NCBI GenBank assembly: GCA_903831165.1
Contig: CAIKWV010000277.1
Span: 1-7,137, forward strand
Direction: 5' to 3'
DNA: 7,137 nucleotides
From: an uncultured cyanobacterium
GTDB lineage: Bacteria; Cyanobacteriota; Cyanobacteriia; PCC-6307; Cyanobiaceae
The translations under genes and the position numbers were made by a program. The notes under the pieces are model-generated. The model saw only the letters and a list, made by a program, of their open reading frames with translations, ran no database searches and was not told the DNA's origin. Positions 1 to 7,137 of the stretch are shown here, one piece after another; within the stretch, counting starts at the first letter, position 1, and each line of letters opens with the position of its first letter.

Positions 1-1928
<1,928 letters not shown>

Positions 1929-2056
1929 CCAGCATCTTCGTGAACAAACGATCTTACGGGGCACCGGCAGACACCGGTCGGCGAGCCAGCCGCTGGCGGT
2001 GGCAGCAAAGTGGGGGCGAGATCGATCGGACACGCTCTGGTCACCCCAGCGCCGCC
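1929..2056. promoter_or_regulatory. Divergent intergenic region between uvrA and the lipase gene
   Basis: These 128 bases must carry the promoters of both divergent genes if the assigned starts are right. On the minus strand, TAAGAT (1951-1956) resembles a -10 element (4 of 6 consensus matches) and would give a short leader before the uvrA ATG. I see no matching -35 box, which is common in cyanobacteria. A short inverted repeat ACCGG-6 nt-CCGGT lies at 1963-1978. No clear -10 or Shine-Dalgarno was found for the plus-strand gene. The regulatory role is inferred from gene orientation only. Confidence 0.35.
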
Positions 2057-3982
2057 ATGACGACGACTGCCCATCCCCACACGGCTGATCCTCTGGGCTG
2101 GCTGCTCGAATCGTCCGTGGCCAGAAGCGACGACCCACTGACAGGGTTCGACGCGCTGACTTCGGGCTCCAGGACGGGCAGCCCGTTGAGCCTGCAGGAG
2201 CCTTGGAACGCCGCCGTCCAGGGGCCGACTGAAGGTCGCCGCCAGGCCGGACAACCTGACCCGCAGCCACTGCGCCAACCAGGCAACGCCTCCGTGCATG
2301 GGGCTGGTGCGCTGCCACCCACGCTTGAGCCGTCCACGACGAAGGGCGCCAAGGACCCTGTGCAGGGGAACCAGACCCTGAACGGTGGGACGCTGTCAGC
2401 GCCGGCGCTGACCAATGCGGCACTGGCAGCAGCGGCGACCCCCGCCTCCGGCTGGCGGCTCCTCGAACCGATCCCTGGCAGCAGCAACACCCCTCTGCGT
2501 CGCCTTTGGCTCTACGACCCCAACGGCACGGGTCCGACCAGCATGGCCGCCCTACCTGCCCTGGACACCGAGGTGGTGACCCATGGTTGGCTGGGCAGCG
2601 GCGTCACCACGGCACCGAGCGATCCAACGGGCTTCGGGCCCACCTTCACCGCCATGGCCAGCGCCATCGCCAGGTCTGATCAGGTGCAGGTGCTGTTTCT
2701 CGACTGGGGCCAAGAGGCGACTGACCCCAACCCTCCGGGACTGGCGCCCTACGGCGCTGCCGGCAACATCAAACCATTGGCAAGATGGGCAGCTGAACAA
2801 CTGCGACCCCTGGCAAGTTCAGGAAAGCTGCTGACCTTGGCGGGCCACAGTCTCGGCGCCTATGTCGCTGCCTGCACGGCTGTGGCCCTCGGCTCCTCGA
2901 CCAATCTGCGGGTCGTGGCTCTGGATCCAGCCGCCTCGGGCCTTTCCGGAGCGTATGACCTCGATAAAACGAACAAGGTTGCCGATCCAGTGCCGAACCT
3001 CAGCGCCACTGTGACGGCAGCAGGCGCCTCCTTGGCCTTCGTGGTGGCCGACACGAACCTCACGATCGGTCTTGCCGGCGACAACCCCGAGGCCGGCACC
3101 GCCCAGCGATCCTTTGTCGTCAAGGGCTTCAGCAGCGGCACAACCGCGGTAGTCGCCCATTCGGCCATCCAAGGCCTCTACGCCGACCTGGACCAATACC
3201 TGCCGCCGAACAGCAGTGTGACGGAAGGAATTCTGGGAAGTTTCCAGAGCAATCGCTACAGCGACAGCGGCGGCACCAGCGGCAGCCTGCGCCATGAGGC
3301 CGTGATCACGGTGCGCAACAACCAGGGCGTCATCGCCACGATCGATGGCTTCACCAGCAGCGGCGCCGTTCAGAAGGTCAGCTTCGTGGGTGCGGGTATC
3401 GCCGATCCGACCGGTTCCAGCACCAGCCAGGACACCCTCGTGTCCCTGCGCGATGTGGCGCTGAGCGCCACGGCCAGCATCGAGACGATTGTGCTCGGAG
3501 GCCGCGACAACCTCTCAGCCAAAGGCAATGGAATCGCCCAGACCCTGATCGGCAATGAGGGCAGCAATCGGCTGGAGGGCGCCGCTGCCCTGGATCTTCT
3601 GACCGGCGGCCTTGGTACCGACACCTTTACCTACAGCGCCCTTCAGGACGCCTTGATCGGCGGCACCAGCACAGCACCGATGTTCGAGAGAATCACGGAT
3701 TTCGATCTGCTCAACGACCGCATCGACTGCCCCGGCACCAGTCCTCGGACGGTGGCGATGCTGGGCTCGCTTGGTGCCTCGCTGACCGTGACGGCGATCA
3801 CCAGCCTGCTGAACAGCAGCAACTTCATGGCTTCTGGAGCGGCTTGCTTCAGCTTCGGCAGCCGCAGCTTCCTGGGAATCAACGACGCGGTGGCGGGCTT
3901 CAACGCGAGCCAGGATGCCGTGATCGAACTGACAGGATTTCTGGGTAATGGACTGAATCTCAATGCGCTGATGCTGGCTTGA
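2057..3982 (+). CDS. Lipase-fold (alpha/beta hydrolase) protein with C-terminal RTX-like/'bluetail'-type tail, probably secreted or surface-bound
   Basis: A 641-residue protein that looks like an extracellular lipase or esterase. Residues 1-130 are low-complexity and show no signal peptide. Residues 131-385 resemble the vertebrate-type lipase family (PF00151 layout): THGWLGS (175-181, oxyanion-hole region), FLDW (214-217), nucleophile elbow GHSLG with Ser265, LDPA with Asp290, and His368 in VVAHSA as the likely third triad member. Residues 390-480 are a beta-rich linker. Residues about 490-557 contain degenerate RTX repeats (LIGNEGSNRLEG, LTGGLGTDTFTY) followed by RITDFDLLNDRID, as in serralysin-type C-terminal domains. 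The last 80 residues (FLGINDAVAGFNASQDAVIELTG at 605-627) recall the cyanobacterial 'bluetail' surface-protein tail, from memory. No N-terminal signal plus an RTX tail suggests type I secretion. The frame stays open back to a GTG at 1940, but that is only 12 bases from the uvrA start and encodes unconvincing sequence, so ATG 2057 is preferred; GTG 2117 is another option. The substrate is unknown. Confidence 0.85.
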   Translation: MTTTAHPHTADPLGWLLESSVARSDDPLTGFDALTSGSRTGSPLSLQEPWNAAVQGPTEGRRQAGQPDPQPLRQPGNASVHGAGALPPTLEPSTTKGAKDPVQGNQTLNGGTLSAPALTNAALAAAATPASGWRLLEPIPGSSNTPLRRLWLYDPNGTGPTSMAALPALDTEVVTHGWLGSGVTTAPSDPTGFGPTFTAMASAIARSDQVQVLFLDWGQEATDPNPPGLAPYGAAGNIKPLARWAAEQLRPLASSGKLLTLAGHSLGAYVAACTAVALGSSTNLRVVALDPAASGLSGAYDLDKTNKVADPVPNLSATVTAAGASLAFVVADTNLTIGLAGDNPEAGTAQRSFVVKGFSSGTTAVVAHSAIQGLYADLDQYLPPNSSVTEGILGSFQSNRYSDSGGTSGSLRHEAVITVRNNQGVIATIDGFTSSGAVQKVSFVGAGIADPTGSSTSQDTLVSLRDVALSATASIETIVLGGRDNLSAKGNGIAQTLIGNEGSNRLEGAAALDLLTGGLGTDTFTYSALQDALIGGTSTAPMFERITDFDLLNDRIDCPGTSPRTVAMLGSLGASLTVTAITSLLNSSNFMASGAACFSFGSRSFLGINDAVAGFNASQDAVIELTGFLGNGLNLNALMLA

Positions 3983-4015
3983 ATGAGATGAAAACTCGAC
4001 AGAACAAAGACTTCA

Positions 4016-4029
4016 GGTGTGCTTGCACC
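4016..4029. terminator. Weak hairpin between convergent genes, possible transcription end
   Basis: The sequence GGTGTGCTTGCACC can fold into a short hairpin (GGTG pairing with CACC, with an optional inner GTGC/GCAC register). It lies in the 70-base gap between the convergent stops at 3982 and 4053. There is no U-run on the plus side. For minus-strand transcripts it is followed by a T-rich but interrupted stretch, so it fits the end of the recN-membrane-gene transcript slightly better. The stem is too short to call with confidence. Confidence 0.22.
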
Positions 4030-4052
4030 ACGAAACCAAAGAAAACTATAAA

Positions 4053-4778
4053 CTAAGTTAGGGTATTGATGGCGCGAGCAACAATAATAATGAATACCAG
4101 GATCATGAATAATGTGTGAACAATCTGCAGTGTTTTTAGGCGATTACCGACTAACAAATGCCCTTCCGGGGAACCAAAGCAATTGCTGGAAAGAATCGTA
4201 AAATACAAATAGTCAATCGGTCCAGGCAACCAATTGTCTGAATTCAAAAACCTCTCCTCCATCTGCTCCTCAGGAAACAGAATTCCCTGGGGCAGATAGG
4301 CATTAGAACTAATTTGATGGAGCGTGACTCGCAAGGGATAATCAAAAAACCAATACCAAAAAACAAAAGCAAGATTAATCGCAACATACAAAGCCAAAGA
4401 CTCAACAAGAAGCTTGTAAGATTCAATATGCAACCGGTAAATAGAGACATTGACCGAGGTCATATTCGCGACAAACTGCAAAGAGGTCACAATTCCCATT
4501 AAGCGCATCAAGCCGCGGGAGATTGGCAAACGACTCCGTAGCCGGGGCAGCCACTTGAAAAACAACAAGTACAAGAAAAATATCAATAATAATGCATAAA
4601 AAGTCAACAAAAAATCACGGATGAAATTTAAAAAAATATCCTGCTTATAGCTTTGATTGATATAATGTCTAATGATCTGTATTCTTAGTAATACACCAAT
4701 CAGCATCGAACCAACCAGGGCGTACAGGTAGGGGCGACTGCTCAGGGCCGGCACCGATTCATGGCTGGATTCGGACAT
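4053..4778 (-). CDS. Multi-pass membrane protein with ion-channel-like C-terminal pore module, non-canonical filter
   Basis: A 241-residue integral membrane protein with hydrophobic segments at about residues 17-36, 54-75, 90-107, 124-144 and 215-234. The C-terminal end has the layout of a two-TM potassium-channel module (Ion_trans_2-like): TM4, a soluble segment, a re-entrant-like stretch PIDYLYFTILSSNCFGSPEG (187-206), then a last helix ending IVARAINTL. The expected K+ filter T-x-G-Y-G is absent; SSNCFGSPEG sits in its place. I recall actinobacterial proteins annotated as channel-like that share a Y-F-S-F-T...ARA-x-N-x-L pattern without a filter; this looks like a relative. ATG 4778 is four bases after the recN stop, so it probably shares the recN transcript, and the frame upstream of it is the recN shadow. 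The gene is strikingly AT-rich (about 39% GC over 4081-4680), which suggests acquisition. Ion conduction is unproven; it could instead be a sensor or receptor-like membrane protein. Confidence 0.8.
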   Translation of the reverse strand: MSESSHESVPALSSRPYLYALVGSMLIGVLLRIQIIRHYINQSYKQDIFLNFIRDFLLTFYALLLIFFLYLLFFKWLPRLRSRLPISRGLMRLMGIVTSLQFVANMTSVNVSIYRLHIESYKLLVESLALYVAINLAFVFWYWFFDYPLRVTLHQISSNAYLPQGILFPEEQMEERFLNSDNWLPGPIDYLYFTILSSNCFGSPEGHLLVGNRLKTLQIVHTLFMILVFIIIVARAINTLT

Positions 4779-4782
4779 CGAA

Positions 4783-6470
4783 CTAAGCCACCCGCTTGTC
4801 CAGCAGACTGGCCGCGTAGATCTGCGCCTCGCCCGAATCGCCCCCCGCCAGTTCCGCCAGTTCTTCCTGGCGGGCGCGAGTGTCCCGCAGCTGGGACACC
4901 CGGGTCTGGGTGATGCCCCCTTCCACCGCCTTGCTGACCCGGAAATGGTGATCCGCCGCCGCCGCCACCAGGGGCTGGTGGGTGACACAGAACACCTGCC
5001 GCTGCCGGGCCAGGCGCTGCAGCAGCTCGGCCATGGCCCCACTGACGCGGCCGCTGACGCCGCTGTCGATCTCATCGAACAGCAGGGTGACGTGGGGATC
5101 GGCCGCGGCCAGACAGGTTTTCAACGCCAGCAGGAAGCGGCTCATCTCGCCGCCGGAAGCCACCTCCACCAGCGGAGCCAGGGGCTGGCCGGGATTGGCG
5201 CTGAACCGGAACTGCACCGCATCGGCCCCCCCTCCTCGCCCGGCTCCGCCGCCTCGATCGCCACAGCAAAGCGCACATTGGCCAGCCCCATCGGGCGCAA
5301 GGCCTCCATCAGCCTGGTTTCCAGCTCCAAGGCCGCCAGCCGGCGGGCCTGGCTCAGGGCAGCAGCCCGCTGATCGCGCTGCTGCTGGGCCGCCTGCTGC
5401 CGCAGCTGCAGGGCTGCCACGGAGGCGTCCGCCGAGCCGGGTGCCAGGAGCTGGCGCAACTGGTCCCGCAGGTCGATCAACGCCGCCAGCTCCTGGCCAT
5501 GGCGCCGCTCCAGGGCCTTGAGCTGGGACAGCCGCTCCTGCAGCTCCGCCAGCCGCTCCGGATCACTCTCCAGACAGGCCCCGTAGCGATCCAGTTCCCG
5601 GGCCAGATCCTGCAGCGCCACCAGACCATCGGTGCAGGTCTCCCGCAGGGCCGCCACGCTGGCGTCCAGACCCTCCATCTGCTGCAGCTCCTGCTCGCAG
5701 GCCGCTAGGTGATCAAGGGCGGAAGGGGCCGCCTCAGCCCCCTCCACCAACCGGCCCAGCAGGGTCATCACCCCCTGTTGCAGGCGCACGCCGTGGGCGA
5801 GGCGATCCTGCTCGATCTGCAATTGCTGCGCCTCCAGGGGATCCTCCAGGGCAGCCGCCTCCAGATCCTCCAGGAGCTGCTCCTGCTGCTGGCGCTGGCG
5901 CTGCAGCCGCTCCTGATCGGCCAGGGCCGCAGCCAGCTCAGCCGCCACCGCCCGCCACTGCCGGAACGTCGTGCGGACCTCCTCCAGCAGAGGCAGCTGG
6001 GACTCACCGGCAAAACGATCGAGCCAACGCCTTTGCTGGCCGGGACGGCCCAGTTGCTGGGTCTGACCCTGAACCGTGAGATCGAGCAACAGCGGGCGCA
6101 GGTCGAGCACCTGGGCGCGGCTGATGACGATGCCATTGAGCCGGTGTCGACTGCTGAGCCGCTCGTCCTGCAGCCGCCAGTCCCGGCTCAGCACCAGCTC
6201 CTCCTCCAGCTCCAGCTCCTGGCTTTCCAGCCAGGCCCGCACAGGGGGCGACAGCCGGAAGCAGGCTTCAATCCGGCCCCGCTCGCAGCCGCGCCGCAGC
6301 AACCGGGCAGCCTGGGAGCCCTGGGCGCCGCCCAGCAGGGCGTCGAGGGCATCCAACAGGATCGACTTGCCGGCCCCAGTTTCGCCGGTAAGCACGGTGA
6401 AACCCGCTTCGAACGACAGCTCAAGGCGTTCGATCAGGGCGATGTTCTCCAGGCTCAGGGCCGTGAGCAC
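4783..6470 (-). pseudogene. recN: RecN, DNA repair ATPase; complete but frameshifted at a seven-C run (5226-5232)
   Basis: RecN is an SMC-like ATPase that acts early in recombinational repair of double-strand breaks. The first part (6470 to about 5233, 412 residues) has the start LTALSLENIALIERLELSF, Walker A GETGAGKS (29-36) and a long Gln/Leu/Glu-rich coiled-coil region (roughly 150-380). The second part is in another frame (about 5232 to 4783, 149 residues). It holds AVQFRFSANPGQPLAPL, the ABC signature VASGGEMSR, Walker B LLFDEIDSGVSG and VTHQP. Together they make about 560 residues, the normal RecN length, so nothing else is missing. As written, the first frame runs on to a stop near 5142, giving a 442-residue product without signature or Walker B. 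One extra G (coding strand), or two fewer, in the run restores the frame. This may be a sequencing error, a true null mutation or phase variation. The GTG start at 6470 is supported by GGAGGT four bases upstream. Confidence 0.93.
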
Positions 6471-6589
6471 GCCTACCTCCGCTGCGCCGTCGGTACGAGG
6501 CCTGACCGTAGCGGCTGCAGGTTTCGTTTAGAAGGGGGGACCTTCCAAATCACGCCGTCCGCCCCTGCGTGGCATGGCACCCCACCGCC
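6471..6589. promoter_or_regulatory. Divergent intergenic region between recN and the ABC1-kinase gene
   Basis: These 119 bases separate two genes transcribed away from each other and should hold both promoters. On the minus strand TCTAAA (6527-6532) is a possible weak -10 for recN (4 of 6 consensus matches), with no good -35. For the plus-strand kinase gene I find neither a convincing -10 nor a Shine-Dalgarno before ATG 6590. No clear LexA-type palindrome was recognised. Confidence 0.35.
6475..6480 (-). promoter_or_regulatory. Shine-Dalgarno site of recN
   Basis: On the minus strand GGAGGT lies four bases before the GTG at 6470. This is a near-perfect anti-16S match and fixes the GTG as the recN start. 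It is the only strong Shine-Dalgarno sequence I see at any gene start in the window. Confidence 0.7.
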
Positions 6590-7137
6590 ATGGTCAGCTC
6601 GCCCCCCGCCCAGCAGAGCAGCCTGCAGCCACTGGAGACCGACTCAGATGAGTTGAACCAGCCCCAGGCTGCCCCTGTGGTGAACAGCGGCGAGCTGGGG
6701 GACTTCATCGAAGCGGCCGGCCTGCTGAGCTATGACCCCGCCGCGATCACCCGCATCTACGCCGGCCATCCCCAGCGGTTGATCCGTCGGCTCTGGCAGA
6801 CCCTGGTGCCGATCGGTCTCTACCTGCTGGGCGTGGGCTTCGACTGGATCAGCGGCGCCCTCAACATGCGGGAACGGGCCCGCGCCCGCGCTAAAGAATG
6901 CGCTGAGCTACTGGCCCAGCTCGGACCGGCCTTCATCAAGGCGGGCCAGGCCCTCTCGACCCGGCCCGACATCGTGCCGCCGCTGCTTCTGGAGGAACTG
7001 GCCCAGCTGCAGGACCAGCTGCCCGGCTTCGACAGCGCCCTGGCGATGGCCTGCATCGAGGAGGACCTGGGGGCTCCGGTCGAGGCGATCTTCGCGGACC
7101 TGGACCGGGAGCCGATCTCGGCCGCCTCCCTGGGGCA
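6590..7137 (+). CDS. ABC1/AarF/UbiB-family protein kinase-like protein (partial, N-terminus only)
   Basis: About 182 codons of a protein that continues past the window. The ABC1/UbiB family comprises atypical kinase-like ATPases linked to quinone and isoprenoid-lipid metabolism in bacteria and to plastoglobule and stress functions in chloroplast relatives. A polar, Gln/Pro/Ser-rich N-terminus (1-33) is followed by [19 protein letters not shown], a hydrophobic stretch [13 protein letters not shown] (72-84), and the diagnostic block [20 protein letters not shown] (111-130). That block includes the KxGQ motif (117-120), which is unique to this family and inhibits ordinary kinase activity. The visible part ends at SLG, the start of the Ala-rich/Gly-rich-loop-equivalent SLGQ region. 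The catalytic lobe is beyond the edge. ATG 6590 is chosen as the first ATG in frame; GTG 6569 is a possible alternative. Membership is firm; the cellular role cannot be told from this fragment. Confidence 0.93.
   Translation, partial: MVSSPPAQQSSLQPLETDSDELNQPQAAPVVNSGELGDFIEAAGLLSYDPAAITRIYAGHPQRLIRRLWQTLVPIGLYLLGVGFDWISGALNMRERARARAKECAELLAQLGPAFIKAGQALSTRPDIVPPLLLEELAQLQDQLPGFDSALAMACIEEDLGAPVEAIFADLDREPISAASLG

Noticed and set aside
1940..2056. Upstream extension of the lipase gene from GTG 1940
   Set aside because: It would start 12 bases from the divergent uvrA start, leaving no promoter room, and the extra 39 residues are Arg/Gly/Ser-rich filler. ATG 2057 is a better start.
3983..4052. 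A strong intrinsic terminator between the convergent genes
   Set aside because: Only a four-base-pair hairpin is present and no clean T-run follows on either strand, so it is kept as a low-confidence site only.
3983..4782. Insertion sequence or prophage scar explaining the AT-rich stretch
   Set aside because: No transposase or integrase fragment, terminal inverted repeat, target duplication or tRNA was found at the boundaries.
4779..5075. N-terminal 99 residues of the long minus-strand frame that contains the channel-like gene
   Set aside because: This part overlaps the conserved C-terminal end of recN in another frame and has the Trp/Arg/Ser-rich look of a shadow. The real gene starts at ATG 4778.
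5142..5217. Two separate overlapping genes in place of one recN
   Set aside because: The two frames together make one normal-length RecN with all motifs in order, so a single frameshifted gene explains the data better than two genes.
6481..6530. SOS/LexA-type operator upstream of recN
   Set aside because: The GGTAC/GACCGTA pieces do not form a symmetric palindrome of useful length, so no operator can be claimed.
5709..6656. A 315-codon plus-strand open frame across recN and into the spacer
   Set aside because: It is antisense to a clearly conserved RecN frame, Leu/Gln-rich by reflection of the coiled coil, with no recognisable motif.

Overview
The window looks like chromosomal DNA of a GC-rich picocyanobacterium of the Synechococcus/Cyanobium type. 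Three things point there. The UvrA, RecN and ABC1-kinase sequences have the wording I associate with that group. uvrA, recN and an ABC1-family kinase are commonly close neighbours in it (from memory, not checked by search). The lipase-like protein ends in an RTX-plus-tail region typical of cyanobacterial surface or secreted proteins. The organism call is inference; the gene identities of uvrA, recN and the kinase are strong.

Layout. Positions 1-1928 (minus) hold the N-terminal two thirds of uvrA, cut by the window edge. A 128-base divergent spacer follows. Positions 2057-3982 (plus) encode a 641-residue lipase-fold protein with a C-terminal calcium-binding-type tail. A 70-base spacer separates it from a convergent gene at 4053-4778 (minus), which encodes a small membrane protein with an ion-channel-like layout and an unusually low GC content (about 39% over 4081-4680, against more than 60% on both sides). 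Only four bases upstream lies the end of recN (4783-6470, minus). recN is complete at both ends, but its frame is broken at a run of seven C at 5226-5232. A 119-base divergent spacer leads to the start of an ABC1/UbiB-family kinase gene (6590 to the window end, plus).

How it fits together. UvrA (nucleotide excision repair) and RecN (double-strand-break repair) form a DNA-repair neighbourhood next to a housekeeping kinase-like gene. The lipase and the channel-like gene sit between uvrA and recN and look like accessory cargo. The channel-like gene is very probably co-transcribed with recN, while the lipase is transcribed towards it. The most notable points are the channel-like protein without a canonical K+ filter and with atypical, mosaic base composition, the secreted-looking lipase with a degenerate RTX tail, and the recN frameshift. 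I see no RNA genes, CRISPR arrays, insertion sequences or phage genes. Nothing here amounts to a demonstrable new defence or mobile system.
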